Source of the DNA: Micropruina glycogenica
GTDB lineage: Bacteria > Actinomycetota > Actinomycetes > Propionibacteriales > Propionibacteriaceae
Direction of reading: 5' to 3'
Length of the DNA: 64,000 nucleotides
NCBI RefSeq assembly: GCF_900289045.1
Contig: NZ_LT985188.1
Location: forward strand, 186,001-250,000
Shown: positions 8,222-17,606 of the stretch, piece by piece
Position numbering within the stretch: the first letter of the stretch is position 1
How the letters are laid out: the number at the start of each line of letters is the position of its first letter
Notes under the pieces: model-generated
Databases searched by the model: none
What the model saw: only the letters and a program-made list of their open reading frames with translations
What the model was told of the DNA's origin: nothing
Position numbers and translations under genes: made by a program

Positions 8222-9142
8222 TCACACCGACGCCCGGACGACCCTCGCGGCCAGCGGGCTGTCGGTCACCGTGGGCAGCAGCTTCGCCCCTGCGAGCGCG
8301 TCACCCTGCGGTTCGTGAATGGCGAACGACGGCCAGTCCATGGTCAGGTACTGAACGAACTTCTCGAGCACCCGGGTCGACCTGAACGTCTGACCCAGCG
8401 CACACACCAGCGGTGGACGGTCGCGGCCCAGACCCACCCGGCGCGCCGCCGCACCGACCGCCTCGGCCAGGTGCGCCGCGGCCCGATCAAGAATGTCGCG
8501 CGCCACCGGATCGCTGCCTGCCACCTGGTCAACCTTCGCCGCGTACGACGCCACCCGGGCCACCCGGTCGGGGTCGCCCTGCAGTTCGAGGTAGGCGAGT
8601 TCGAGGTCGGGAAAGTCGGCCGCCACCACGTCGGTCAGCACCGTGGCCGTGCGGCGTCCGTCGTAGCCCCGCATGGCTGCTTCGAGGGCGTTCTGGCCGA
8701 TCCAATACGCCGACCCCGCGTCGCCCATGATCCAGCCCCAGCCGTCCACCCGGGCGACCTCGCGCAGGCCGACGGCCAGCGTGACCACCCCTGTGCCCGA
8801 CGCGATCATCACCCCCGGCGCCTCACCGAGCGCACCCAAATAGCAAATGACCGAGTCGTGAGCCAACGCGACCTCGCGCACCGAGGTGTCACGCAGGCCG
8901 TCCAGCACCGCCTGTGCGTTCGGACGATCCAGCCCGCTCGACCCGCACGCCACCGTCACCGGACTGGCACCCGTGGTCGCCATGACACTGCGGACGGCGT
9001 CGACCAGTTGAGGTTCGATCGCCCGACTGGTGTCGACGCCCTTGCGGCTGCCGACCTGTTCACCATCGGCGTCGATCAGGCTCCACGTGATGCTGCTCTG
9101 GCCACAATCGAGGGCCAGCACACCGGCTGCCGAATCTGGCAT
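8222..9142 (-). CDS. BadF/BadG-type N-acetylglucosamine-kinase-like ATPase
   Basis: A 306-residue ASKHA-fold protein. Motifs: LALDCGQSS (phosphate 1, residues ~9-17), ASGTGVV (phosphate 2) and GWGWIMGDAGSAYWIG, the signature of the BadF/BadG/BcrA/BcrD family, whose sugar-kinase members phosphorylate N-acetylglucosamine. Activity and substrate are inferred. A TAGACT -10 box at 9167-9172 and GAAGGCGGTGG before the ATG support the start. It sits alone on the minus strand between purQ and purL, so it is probably not part of the purine pathway. Confidence 0.8.
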   Translation of the reverse strand: MPDSAAGVLALDCGQSSITWSLIDADGEQVGSRKGVDTSRAIEPQLVDAVRSVMATTGASPVTVACGSSGLDRPNAQAVLDGLRDTSVREVALAHDSVICYLGALGEAPGVMIASGTGVVTLAVGLREVARVDGWGWIMGDAGSAYWIGQNALEAAMRGYDGRRTATVLTDVVAADFPDLELAYLELQGDPDRVARVASYAAKVDQVAGSDPVARDILDRAAAHLAEAVGAAARRVGLGRDRPPLVCALGQTFRSTRVLEKFVQYLTMDWPSFAIHEPQGDALAGAKLLPTVTDSPLAARVVRASV

Positions 9143-9327
9143 GGGGGACCACCGCCTTCGAGAAAAAGTCTAGTGCCGGGCCGCCCACGACGTGTTGGTT
9201 CGCGGCCACTGACCAACCTATCGGCACACCGCCGAGCTGCTGACGCACCGCCCCAATCACATCGTCGACCGCACGCGCCGGCCCTCTCCGCCGCCGGGAC
9301 GAGCGCTGCCCCCATGCGCCGAGGCGG

Positions 9328-9333
9328 TACCTT
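9328..9333 (+). promoter_or_regulatory. -10 box of purL (leaderless)
   Basis: TACCTT ends 6 nt before the GTG start of purL, the leaderless spacing also seen at purC and purF. Confidence 0.45.
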
Positions 9334-9339
9334 GTCAGC

Positions 9340-11598
9340 GTGGTCGACACCGTTGCACATGCCGCCGAAACCCCCGACGTCGAGCAGCCCTGGGGCGCCC
9401 TGGGCCTGCGCGAGAACGAGTACCAGAAGATCCGCGAGATCCTCGGCCGCCGGCCCACCTCGTGTGAGCTGGCAATGTATTCGGTGATGTGGTCGGAGCA
9501 CTGCTCCTACAAGTCGTCCAAGGTGCACCTGAAGAAGTTCGGCGAACTCGGCCGCGACACCCCGCGCGGCAAGCTGCTGGCCGGCATCGGCGAGCAGGCC
9601 GGCGTGGTCGACATCGGCGGCGACTGGGCGGTCACGTTCAAGATCGAGTCGCACAACCACCCCTCGTACGTCGAGCCCTACCAGGGGGCGGCCACCGGCG
9701 TGGGGGGCATCGTGCGCGACATTCTGGCGATGGGCGCGCGCCCGATCGGCGTGATGGATCCGCTGCGCTTCGGCCCGCTGACCGCGCCCGACACCGCCCG
9801 GGTGCTGCCCGGAATCGTGGCCGGCGTGGGTGGCTACGGCAACTGCCTGGGCCTGCCCAACATCGGCGGCGAGGTGGTGTTCGACCCCACCTACTACGGA
9901 AACCCCCTGGTCAACGCCCTGTGCGTCGGGGTGCTCAAGCACGACGACCTGCACCTGGCCTTCGCCCGCGGCACCGGCAACAAGGTGATCCTGTACGGCG
10001 CGGCCACCGGCGGTGACGGCATCGGCGGGGCGTCCATTCTGGCGTCTGAGACGTTCGACGCCGATGGCCCGGCGAAGCGACCCAGCGTTCAGGTCGGCGA
10101 CCCGTTCATGGAGAAGCTGCTCATCGAATGCACGCTGGAACTGTTCGCCGAGAACCTCATCTCGGGCATTCAAGACCTGGGTGCGGCCGGCCTGAGCTGC
10201 GCGACGTCCGAGCTGGCCAGCGCCGGCGACGGCGGCATGCACGTCAACCTCAACACGGTGCCGCTGCGCGACCACACGCTGGCCCCCGAAGAGATTCTGA
10301 TGAGCGAGTCGCAGGAGCGCATGATGTGCGTGGTCGAGCCGCACAACGTCGACCGCTTTCTCGAGATCTGCGCCAAGTGGGACGTGCTGGCCACCGTCGT
10401 CGGCGAGGTCACCGACGGCGACCGGTTGATCATCGAATGGAACGGCGAGGTGGTCGTCGACGTCGACCCGGCCACGGTCGCCCACGAGGGCCCGGTCTAC
10501 CAGCGGCCCTACGCCCGTCCGGACTGGATCGACGGCCTCAACGCCGACACCGCGAACAACCTGCCGCGAGCTACCTCCGACGACGAGCTCGCCGCCCAGG
10601 TGCTCGCACTGGCCGGCTCGCCCAACCTGTGCGACAAGTCGTGGATCACCGACCAGTACGACCGCTACGTGCGCGGCAACTCGGTGCTCGCCCAGCCCGA
10701 AGACGGCGGCATGCTGCGCATCGACGAAGAGACCGGGCTCGGCATCGCCCTCGCCACCGACTGCAACGGACGCTTCGCCTACCTCAACCCCTACCTGGGC
10801 GCCCAGTTGGCGCTGTGCGAGGCGTACCGCAACGTGGCCGTCACCGGCGCCGAACCGGTCGCGATCACCGACTGCCTCAACTTCGGCAGCCCCGAAGACC
10901 CGAGCGTGATGTGGCAGTTCTCCGAGGCCGTGATCGCCTTGGTGGACGGCTGCCGCGCCCTGGGCACCCCGGTCACCGGCGGCAACGTCAGCTTCTACAA
11001 CCAGACCGACGGCACCAACATCATTCCCACCCCGGTGGTGGGCGTGCTGGGCGTGATCGACGACGTCGCCGACCGCATTGGCATGGGTTTCACGCACTCG
11101 GGTGACGCGGTCTTCCTGCTGGGTGAGACCCGCGAAGACCTGTCGGGCACCACCTGGGCCGATGTCGTGCACAACGGTCACCTCGGCGGCATGCCGCCGC
11201 TGCCCGACTTCGATCACGAGAAGCGGCTGGCGTCGGTACTGGTGAGCGCCGCGAAAGCGCACCTGCTCAGCTCGGCGCACGACCTGGCCGACGGCGGGCT
11301 GTCGCAGGCGCTGGTCGAATCGTGCCTGCGCCGCGGCCTGGGGGTGGCGCTGCGGTTGCCCGAGGGCGACCCGACGGTTGCGCTGTTCGCCGAGACGCCC
11401 GGACGGGTGCTGGTCTCGCTGCCCGCCTCGACGGCCGCGCCGTTCCTGGCCCTTTGTGAGCAGCACGGCATCACCGCCGAGCGGTTGGGCGAGGTGACCG
11501 AACTGCCCGAACTCGAGGTGGTCGGTCGGTTCACCCTCGACCTCGACGAGCTGCGCACCCGCTGGACGGCCCCGCTGCGCGAGGCAATGGCGCACTGA
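9340..11598 (+). CDS. purL: Phosphoribosylformylglycinamidine synthase, large subunit
   Basis: A 752-residue synthetase subunit that converts FGAR to FGAM using ATP and ammonia from Pur[44 protein letters not shown] and the second half's [12 protein letters not shown] are the conserved ATP/Mg and substrate motifs of the small-type PurL found with PurS/PurQ. Length is normal. GTG start with a TACCTT box 6 nt before it. It is separated from purSQ by the divergent sugar kinase, so it has its own promoter. Confidence 0.97.
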   Translation: MVDTVAHAAETPDVEQPWGALGLRENEYQKIREILGRRPTSCELAMYSVMWSEHCSYKSSKVHLKKFGELGRDTPRGKLLAGIGEQAGVVDIGGDWAVTFKIESHNHPSYVEPYQGAATGVGGIVRDILAMGARPIGVMDPLRFGPLTAPDTARVLPGIVAGVGGYGNCLGLPNIGGEVVFDPTYYGNPLVNALCVGVLKHDDLHLAFARGTGNKVILYGAATGGDGIGGASILASETFDADGPAKRPSVQVGDPFMEKLLIECTLELFAENLISGIQDLGAAGLSCATSELASAGDGGMHVNLNTVPLRDHTLAPEEILMSESQERMMCVVEPHNVDRFLEICAKWDVLATVVGEVTDGDRLIIEWNGEVVVDVDPATVAHEGPVYQRPYARPDWIDGLNADTANNLPRATSDDELAAQVLALAGSPNLCDKSWITDQYDRYVRGNSVLAQPEDGGMLRIDEETGLGIALATDCNGRFAYLNPYLGAQLALCEAYRNVAVTGAEPVAITDCLNFGSPEDPSVMWQFSEAVIALVDGCRALGTPVTGGNVSFYNQTDGTNIIPTPVVGVLGVIDDVADRIGMGFTHSGDAVFLLGETREDLSGTTWADVVHNGHLGGMPPLPDFDHEKRLASVLVSAAKAHLLSSAHDLADGGLSQALVESCLRRGLGVALRLPEGDPTVALFAETPGRVLVSLPASTAAPFLALCEQHGITAERLGEVTELPELEVVGRFTLDLDELRTRWTAPLREAMAH

Positions 11599-11623
11599 CT
11601 CTGTTCGTCGTGAGGGGGGCCCC

Positions 11624-12226
11624 GTGCGCCGCGATCATGCCGGTCGAGCGCTGCTGAACCGGCAGCGCGACCGGTGCTGCGCGGTGCTGGCGTCCGTGCC
11701 GCCGGACGCCCCGACCCTCTGTGCAGGCTGGACGGCCTTCGACCTGGCCGCCCATCTGGACGCCCTGTGCCGTGATGCGCTGAGCTGGCCAGGCATCGCC
11801 CTGCCGTGGTTCGAGCCGGTCACCGCACGCCGGGCGGCACGGCTGCAGGCGTGGCTCGGGTACACGGGGCTGATCGACCGGCTGCGCACGGGCTCGCCGG
11901 TGATTCCGCCGTTCGGGCTCGACCCCTGGCAGGGCTGGGGTCACCACCTCGGCGAGTGGTTCGTGCACACCGAGGACGTCCGCCGCGCCAATCACTTGCC
12001 CGCCGCCGAGCCGGACGCCGCCCTGAGCGAGGCGCTCTGGCTGCGGGTGCAGGTGGCGGCAAGGATTTTGCATCGGCGTGACCGTGACGGGCTGGTGCTG
12101 CGGCACTCAGACGGACGTTCGGCGGTGGTCGTAGACGGCCCTGCTCCCGTGGTGGTCACGGGCGAGCCGGCCGAGCTGATGGTCTGGGTCTATCGCGCCG
12201 GGTCGGCCGACGTGGTCATCGCCTGA
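11624..12226 (+). CDS. Maleylpyruvate-isomerase-fold (mycothiol-dependent type) protein
   Basis: A 200-residue protein of the DinB/mycothiol-maleylpyruvate isomerase superfamily, close to the TIGR03085 type. TLCAGWTAFDLAAHLDAL gives the first metal-ligand histidine and HHLGEWFVHTEDVRRA the others; GEPAELMVWVYRA is the C-terminal signature. Members use mycothiol or bind a metal; the reaction here is unknown. GTG start 25 nt after purL with GAGGGGGG upstream, so likely cotranscribed with purL. Mycothiol is an actinobacterial thiol, which fits the host assignment. Confidence 0.75.
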   Translation: MRRDHAGRALLNRQRDRCCAVLASVPPDAPTLCAGWTAFDLAAHLDALCRDALSWPGIALPWFEPVTARRAARLQAWLGYTGLIDRLRTGSPVIPPFGLDPWQGWGHHLGEWFVHTEDVRRANHLPAAEPDAALSEALWLRVQVAARILHRRDRDGLVLRHSDGRSAVVVDGPAPVVVTGEPAELMVWVYRAGSADVVIA

Positions 12227-12230
12227 CGCC

Positions 12231-12335
12231 GGTCGAGCCATTCGAGAACCCGTACCGCCGGTCGAGCTTGTCGAGACCTCACACCGCCGGTCGAGCGTTC
12301 GAGACTCCCGACACCCGACACCTTCAGGGGGTGTC
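12231..12335. repeat. Three GGTCGAGC repeats followed by a hairpin
   Basis: Copies of the GGTCGAGC(N)TCGAGA repeat start at 12231, 12260 and 12289, a 29-bp period. GACACC (12317-12322) and GGTGTC (12330-12335) then form a small hairpin that may end the purL message. Confidence 0.55.
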
Positions 12336-12430
12336 ATCGGGGTAGACCCTGCTGTCTGCTGGGCACCCGTGCGCAAGAATGGAGCGAGACCGGCCACCCC
12401 GGCCATGCCCCTGAAGACAGTGAGAAGGCA

Positions 12431-14530
12431 ATGACGCAGAACCCGTGGGAACGTCCCGTCGAGAGTGAGCAGCCCAGCTTCGAGCAGCCGGACGAGTCGC
12501 AGGTGTCGCAAACCCAACCCCTGGACGACGCGCCGCCGGTCAGCGACCCCGACTCGCAGCAGTCCGGCCCGGAAGCAGTCACCGCCCAAGAGACGACCGA
12601 GCCCCCTGCAGCCGAGGCTGACGATGTGCCGCCGAGCGAGAGCGCAGACACCGTCGAGCCCGACTCCGTGAACGACCCCCAAGCCGTGGCCGGTGAGCCT
12701 GAGGCGCAGTCCGGGTCGTCGTTCGGCAACGAGCCCCAAGCGGACGCCGCTCCCGAGTCGCAGTTCGAGGCACCCGCCGATGCCGTTGACGAGCCGCAGG
12801 TCGAGACCGATGCCCCCGACACGCACGACTCAGAAGCTGTCGCCGACAGCGTGGTGGACGAGCAGGCCGAGATCGTGGCAGAACCCGAGCAGCCCGCTCA
12901 AGCCGACGACGACGCCGACGTTCACGATGCCGTGCTGGTTGACGACGAGTCTTCGGAGCCGGTCGACAAAGCCGACGAGTCGAACCCTGCCGAGGCGGCG
13001 CCGGTTGAGGATGCCGGTTCGCGCGATTATCACGTCAGCCCCGACGACGATTACGACCGCTACGAAAAGGCGGAGGCGACCGCCGAGGGCATGGCCGAAC
13101 GCCCAGATCGCCAGGAAGAGGCCTCCGCCGAACCTGTCGAACCTCAGGCCGGTGAGCCCGACGGCGAGACCGCTCCCGCTCACGACGAAGCCGCGCCCGC
13201 TGCCGCGCCCGCCGCCTTCGACCTCGGGCAGGACGCGCCGCCGGCACCGGTCGGCACCGACTTCGGTGCTGCCGCCGCCGATCGTCCGGCCGCACAGCGG
13301 CCGCCGGCCGCCCCGCTGGGTTCGCCGCTCGACCTGCCGCCCACCGCACCGGCCGCCGCCCCCGGCGCCTTCGACCTGCCCGTCGATCAGCCCGGGCCCT
13401 ACGGCCAACCCGGCGCGTATGGGCAGCCCGCGGTCTACGGGGCGGGTGGCTACGGCCAAGACAGCTCGTACGGACAGCAGAGCCCCTACGGTCAGCCCAC
13501 CACTGCGTACGGACGACCCGGCGCCTACGGTCAGCCCACGCAACCGCCCGGCTACGGCCAAGCCGCCCAGGGTGGCTACGGCCAGCCCGCCGGCAGCGCT
13601 CCGTCGGCACCGTCCGCTCCGTACGGTTCCGCAGCCCCCTATGGCGCCCCGGCTTCTTCGGGCCAGAACTCGCCGAGCCCGTACGGCCAGCAGACCCCCT
13701 ACGGTCAGCCGTCCGGTGCCCCGTCGAGCCCCTACGGTGAGCCTCAGAGCCCCTACGGCCAGACCGGCTACGGGCAGCAGACCCCTTACGGTGAGCCGTC
13801 CGGTGCTCCCTCGAGCCCCTACGGCGACGCTCCGCAGAGCCCCTACGGCCAGACCGGCTACGGGCAGCAGACCCCCTACGGCAGCGCCCCGTCGGCGCCG
13901 TCGGCCCCCAGCTACGGACAGCCCGGGTCGAGTGCCCCGTCGGCGTCGTCCGGGTCGTACGGCCCCACCGGCCCGCAGTCGGCCTACGGGCAGCCCGACC
14001 CCGGGCAGGCTCAGCCGCCCTACGCCGATCCGACGAGCGCGTACGGCCAGAACCCGTACGGTCAGACGCCCTACGGTCAGCAAACCCCCTACGGACAGCA
14101 GAGCCCCTACGGACAGCAGAGCCCCTACGGCCAGAACCCCTACGGACAGCCCAGCTCGGGCATGCAGCCCTATTCGAGCATCAGCCCGACCGAAGAGAAG
14201 ACCTGGGCGATGGCCGCGCACTGGTCGGGCCCGGTGGCCGCGATCGTCACCGCGGGCGTGCTGGGCTGGCTCGGCCCGCTGATCGTGATGATGACCCAGG
14301 GCAACAAGAGCCCCCGGGTGCGGGCGGCGGCCGTCGAGGCGCTCAACTTTCAGATCACCGTCGCCATCGGTTTCATCATCAGCTACATCTTGATGGGCGC
14401 CGTCATCGGGGTGGTGCTGCTGCCACTGGTGGGTCTGGCCAGCCTGATCTTCTCGATCATGGGCGCCATGGCCGAGAACCAGAACCGCCCCTACACCTAC
14501 CCGTTCTCGATCAAGATCGTGAAGAAGTAG
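12431..14530 (+). CDS. Low-complexity (YGQ-repeat) protein with C-terminal DUF4870 membrane domain
   Basis: A 699-residue protein in three parts. Residues 1-~300 are acidic and rich in Glu, Asp, Pro, Gln and Ala. Residues ~310-585 are a repetitive tract of [13 protein letters not shown] and SAPSAP units with about 40 Tyr-Gly pairs. Residues ~590-699 form a DUF4870 domain ([22 protein letters not shown], a conserved FQ, and two or three hydrophobic helices). The tract is unlikely to fold and resembles tyrosine-rich low-complexity domains that self-associate; that behaviour is inference. The repeats are encoded by near-identical DNA, so length may vary between strains. AGAAGGCA lies before the ATG. 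Function unknown. Confidence 0.85.
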   Translation: MTQNPWERPVESEQPSFEQPDESQVSQTQPLDDAPPVSDPDSQQSGPEAVTAQETTEPPAAEADDVPPSESADTVEPDSVNDPQAVAGEPEAQSGSSFGNEPQADAAPESQFEAPADAVDEPQVETDAPDTHDSEAVADSVVDEQAEIVAEPEQPAQADDDADVHDAVLVDDESSEPVDKADESNPAEAAPVEDAGSRDYHVSPDDDYDRYEKAEATAEGMAERPDRQEEASAEPVEPQAGEPDGETAPAHDEAAPAAAPAAFDLGQDAPPAPVGTDFGAAAADRPAAQRPPAAPLGSPLDLPPTAPAAAPGAFDLPVDQPGPYGQPGAYGQPAVYGAGGYGQDSSYGQQSPYGQPTTAYGRPGAYGQPTQPPGYGQAAQGGYGQPAGSAPSAPSAPYGSAAPYGAPASSGQNSPSPYGQQTPYGQPSGAPSSPYGEPQSPYGQTGYGQQTPYGEPSGAPSSPYGDAPQSPYGQTGYGQQTPYGSAPSAPSAPSYGQPGSSAPSASSGSYGPTGPQSAYGQPDPGQAQPPYADPTSAYGQNPYGQTPYGQQTPYGQQSPYGQQSPYGQNPYGQPSSGMQPYSSISPTEEKTWAMAAHWSGPVAAIVTAGVLGWLGPLIVMMTQGNKSPRVRAAAVEALNFQITVAIGFIISYILMGAVIGVVLLPLVGLASLIFSIMGAMAENQNRPYTYPFSIKIVKK

Positions 14531-14547
14531 CGCATTGGGCTCGCGCG

Positions 14548-14584
14548 CCCCGGATCGTCCGCTGGTGGTTCGGACGGTCCGGGG
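14548..14584 (+). terminator. Strong hairpin after the DUF4870 gene
   Basis: CCCCGGATCGTCCG (14548-14561) pairs with CGGACGGTCCGGGG (14571-14584) with one G-T pair and a 9-nt loop, 17 nt past the stop and 16 nt before the purF -10 box. Confidence 0.6.
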
Positions 14585-14600
14585 CGGCGTGGCGTCGGGG

Positions 14601-14606
14601 TAGAGT
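14601..14606 (+). promoter_or_regulatory. -10 box of purF (leaderless)
   Basis: TAGAGT ends exactly 6 nt before the purF GTG, with no ribosome site between. Confidence 0.5.
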
Positions 14607-14612
14607 GAGCGC

Positions 14613-16100
14613 GTGCTTCGTCCGGACGGTCGCCTATCTCACGATCTCGACCCTCAAGACAAAGGCCCGCAAGACGCCTGTGGCGTGTTCGGCGTGTGGG
14701 CGCCCGGCGAAGAAGTCGCAAAACTCAACTACTTCGGCCTGTTCGCCCTGCAGCACCGCGGGCAGGAGTCGGCGGGCATCTCGGTCAGCAACGGCGAACG
14801 CATCATGGTGTTCAAAGACATGGGGCTGGTCAGCCAGGTCTTCGACGAACCCACCCTGAACTCGCTCAACGGGCACCTGGCGATCGGCCAGTGCCGGTAT
14901 TCGACCACCGGCGCCAGCGTCTGGAGCAACGCGCAACCCACGTTTCGGGCCACCACCTCGGGCGGTCTCGCGTTGGCGCACAACGGCAACCTGACCAACA
15001 CCGACGAGCTGGAACGCTGGCTCAAAGAGCGCGACGCCAGCCAGGAGGTGCCGCACAAAGATCGCATGGACTCCACCAGCGACACCGCGCTGGTCACCGC
15101 CATCATGGCCACCTACTCACACCTGGGCGTCGAGGGTGCCGCGCTCGAGGTGCTGCCCCGGCTGCGCGGTGCGTTCTGCTTCGTGTTCATGGACGAGCAC
15201 TCGCTCTACGCCGCGCGCGATCCGCAGGGCATTCGTCCGTTGGTGCTTGGACGGCTGGCCAACGGCTGGGTGGTGGCCTCAGAGACCGCGGGCCTCGACA
15301 TTGTGGGCGCCACCTTCATTCGCGAGATCGAACCCGGCGAGTTGATCACCATCGACGAGGGCGGGCTGCGGTCGCAGCGGTTCGCCGCGGCCGACCCGAA
15401 GGGCTGCCTGTTCGAGTACGTCTATCTGGCTCGTCCCGACACCCAGATCAGCAACCGCCGGGTGCACTCGGTGCGGGTCGAGATCGGCCGCACCCTTGCC
15501 TTGGAAGCTCCAGCCGACGCCGACCTGGTGATTCCGACCCCCGAGTCGGGCATTCCCGCGGCCATCGGGTACGCGGACGCGTCCGGCATTCCGTACGGGC
15601 TGGGGCTGACCCGTAACGCCTACGTGGGACGCACGTTCATTCAGCCGTCGAACACGATTCGCCAGCTGGGCATCAGGCTCAAACTGAACCCGATTCGCGA
15701 CGTGATCGAGGGTAAGAAGCTGGTCGTGGTCGACGACTCCATCGTGCGCGGCAACACCCAGCGGGCGCTGGTCAAGATGCTGCGCGAGGCCGGTGCCGCC
15801 GAGGTGCACGTGCGCATCAGTTCCCCACCGGTGCAGTGGCCGTGCTTCTACGGCATCGACTTCGCCACCCGTGCCGAACTGATCGCGCCCGGATTGTCGA
15901 CCGACGAGATCTGCCGCTCGATCGGCGCCGACTCGCTCGGCTACATCAGCCTGGAGGGCCTGGTGGCCTCGACCGGGCTGCCCAAACGCAGCCTGTGCAT
16001 GGCCTGCTTCGACGGGGTGTACCCGGTCGAGGTGCCGGCCGGACGGGCCGAGAAGATGCGCCTCGAACAGGCCGCCGTCGAGCAGGGAGCCAACGCATGA
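14613..16100 (+). CDS. purF: Amidophosphoribosyltransferase
   Basis: A 495-residue enzyme for the first committed purine step: PRPP plus glutamine gives phosphoribosylamine. A ~22-residue propeptide precedes the Ntn nucleophile in DACGVFGVWAPGEE (Cys 23), which must be exposed by cleavage. LQHRGQESAGI follows, and the PRPP loop is VVVDDSIVRGNT. Cysteines in LFEYVYL-flanking and C-terminal regions (SLCMACFDGVYP) fit the Fe-S type of the enzyme. GTG start with a leaderless-type promoter. Its stop overlaps purM by 4 nt. Confidence 0.97.
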   Translation: MLRPDGRLSHDLDPQDKGPQDACGVFGVWAPGEEVAKLNYFGLFALQHRGQESAGISVSNGERIMVFKDMGLVSQVFDEPTLNSLNGHLAIGQCRYSTTGASVWSNAQPTFRATTSGGLALAHNGNLTNTDELERWLKERDASQEVPHKDRMDSTSDTALVTAIMATYSHLGVEGAALEVLPRLRGAFCFVFMDEHSLYAARDPQGIRPLVLGRLANGWVVASETAGLDIVGATFIREIEPGELITIDEGGLRSQRFAAADPKGCLFEYVYLARPDTQISNRRVHSVRVEIGRTLALEAPADADLVIPTPESGIPAAIGYADASGIPYGLGLTRNAYVGRTFIQPSNTIRQLGIRLKLNPIRDVIEGKKLVVVDDSIVRGNTQRALVKMLREAGAAEVHVRISSPPVQWPCFYGIDFATRAELIAPGLSTDEICRSIGADSLGYISLEGLVASTGLPKRSLCMACFDGVYPVEVPAGRAEKMRLEQAAVEQGANA

Positions 16101-17155
16101 CCAGCGCCTACGCCGCCGCCGGAGTCGACATCGAGGCCGGTGACCGGGCCGTCGATTTGATGAAGGCGCACGTGGCGGCCACCCGCCGTCCGGAGGTCTT
16201 GGGCGGCCTGGGCGGCTTCGCGGGCTTCTTCGACGCCTCGGCACTGGCCCGCTACGAGCACCCGGTGCTGGCCACATCCACCGACGGGGTGGGCACCAAG
16301 GTCGCGATCGCTCAGGCGCTGGACGTGCACGACACCATCGGCTGGGACCTCATCGGCATGCTGGTCGACGACCTGGTGGTCACCGGCGCCGAGCCGCTGT
16401 TCGTCACCGACTACATCGCCTGCGGACGCGTGGTACCCGAACGCATCGCGGCCATCGTCAAAGGCATTGCTGAGGCGTGTGCGGCCGCCGGCGCGGCGCT
16501 GCTGGGTGGCGAGACCGCCGAGCACCCGGGCCTGCTGCACCCCGACGAGTACGACGTGGCCGGCGCCACCACCGGCGTGGTCGAGAAGAGCCGCATTCTG
16601 GGCCCGCAGCGCGTTCGGGGCGGCGACGTGGTGCTGGGGTTGGCGTCGTCCGGGTTGCATTCGAATGGGTACTCGCTGGTGCGCAAGGTGCTGCTCACCG
16701 ATGCCGGCTGGGCGTTGGAGCGGCACGTGGACGACTTCGGCAAGACGTTGGGCGAAGAGTTGCTGACGCCGACCCGGGTGTACGCCAAAGACATCCTCGC
16801 CCTGATCGAGGCCTGTGAAGTGCACGCGATCAGCCACATCACCGGCGGCGGACTGGTCAACAATCTGGTGCGGGTGCTGCCCGAGGGCATCGCCGTGACG
16901 CTCGATCGGGCCAGTTGGACCCCGGCGCCGATCTTTCGCACCGTGCAGGCCGTCGGCGGCATCTCGCAGCCCGACATCGAGGCCACGCTCAACATGGGCG
17001 TCGGCATGGCGGTGGTGCTGCCGGCCGAATCGGTGGACGCCGCGACGGCCGTGCTGACTGCTCGGGGCATCGACTCGTGGGTGCTCGGCGAGGCGCGAGA
17101 GGCGTCCGGCGAGGGTGCCTCGGTGGTGCTGCGCGGCACGCATACCGCTGGGTGA
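16097..17155 (+). CDS. purM: Phosphoribosylformylglycinamidine cyclo-ligase (AIR synthetase)
   Basis: A 352-residue ATP-dependent cyclase that closes the imidazole ring (FGAM to AIR). STDGVGTKVAIA, GWDLIGMLVDDLVVTGAEPLFVTDYIA, LLGGETAEHPG and SSGLHSNGYSLVR are family motifs in the correct order. The frame is open far upstream, but ATG at 16097 overlaps the purF stop as ATGA and begins with the conserved YAAAGVDIEAGD. Cotranscribed with purF. Confidence 0.97.
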   Translation: MTSAYAAAGVDIEAGDRAVDLMKAHVAATRRPEVLGGLGGFAGFFDASALARYEHPVLATSTDGVGTKVAIAQALDVHDTIGWDLIGMLVDDLVVTGAEPLFVTDYIACGRVVPERIAAIVKGIAEACAAAGAALLGGETAEHPGLLHPDEYDVAGATTGVVEKSRILGPQRVRGGDVVLGLASSGLHSNGYSLVRKVLLTDAGWALERHVDDFGKTLGEELLTPTRVYAKDILALIEACEVHAISHITGGGLVNNLVRVLPEGIAVTLDRASWTPAPIFRTVQAVGGISQPDIEATLNMGVGMAVVLPAESVDAATAVLTARGIDSWVLGEAREASGEGASVVLRGTHTAG

Positions 17156-17163
17156 GGCGTGCT

Positions 17164-17191
17164 TTGCTGGGTTGACCTCTTTGGGTACCCT
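17164..17191 (+). promoter_or_regulatory. Possible promoter of the DUF3073 gene
   Basis: TTGCTG (17164-17169), 16 nt, then TACCCT (17186-17191), leaving a 60-70 nt leader before the ATG at 17260. GGGGGCTGACC just before the ATG is the ribosome site. Confidence 0.35.
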
Positions 17192-17259
17192 GTGCACACG
17201 ACACATTTCTGACCATTGATGCGGCAACGCCGCTGTGACCTGCGAGGGGGCTGACCCAT

Positions 17260-17490
17260 ATGGGGCGCGGCCGTGCCAAGGCGAAGCAAACACGAGTTGC
17301 TCGCGATCTGAAATACCGGTCCTTCGACACAGACTTCACGTCGCTCGAACGTGAACTTCGTGGTGACTCATACGTTGAGCCCGACGAGCTAGTCGAAGAG
17401 GCCGACGAAGAAGACGACGAGGACGATCCCTACGCAGAGTTGGCGAACCGTTACGCCGACGACGAAAGCGACATCCGCCGCTTCGGATGA
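17260..17490 (+). CDS. DUF3073 domain-containing protein
   Basis: A 76-residue hydrophilic protein. MGRGRAKAKQTRVARDLKY is the invariant N-terminus of the actinobacterial DUF3073 family, followed by a very acidic middle (EEADEEDDEDDPY) and a DDES-DIRRFG end. Typically encoded beside purM in actinobacteria, as here. Basic head and acidic tail suggest a nucleic-acid or protein partner, but no function is known. Confidence 0.92.
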   Translation: MGRGRAKAKQTRVARDLKYRSFDTDFTSLERELRGDSYVEPDELVEEADEEDDEDDPYAELANRYADDESDIRRFG

Positions 17491-17511
17491 TGGGTCAAGA
17501 CCGCTCGCGCT

Positions 17512-17530
17512 GGTCGAGCTCGTCGAGACC
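17512..17530. repeat. GGTCGAGC-family palindromic repeat
   Basis: GGTCGAGCTCGTCGAGACC, 21 bp after the DUF3073 stop; same family as at 5835, 12231 and 24593. Confidence 0.55.
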
Positions 17531-17573
17531 CGCTGCGACTAGGGGTTTCGCAGCAGCCAACCCAAGGTCTGTC

Positions 17574-17593
17574 ATCCCGGCGTACGCCGGGAT
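17574..17593. terminator. Perfect hairpin between convergent DUF3073 and kinase genes
   Basis: ATCCCGGCGTACGCCGGGAT is a perfect 20-bp palindrome lying 13 nt past the stop of the minus-strand kinase. It resembles the common GTCATCCCGGC...GCCGGGATC repeat of many bacteria and can terminate both genes. Confidence 0.55.
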
Positions 17594-17606
17594 CTCTGTC
17601 CGCCGG

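Noticed and set aside
9076-11595. Long minus-strand frame opposite purL
   Set aside because: It is the high-GC shadow of purL; its protein is low-complexity and matches nothing. The same applies to long frames opposite the NRPS, purF, the DUF4870 gene, the methylase and the helicases.
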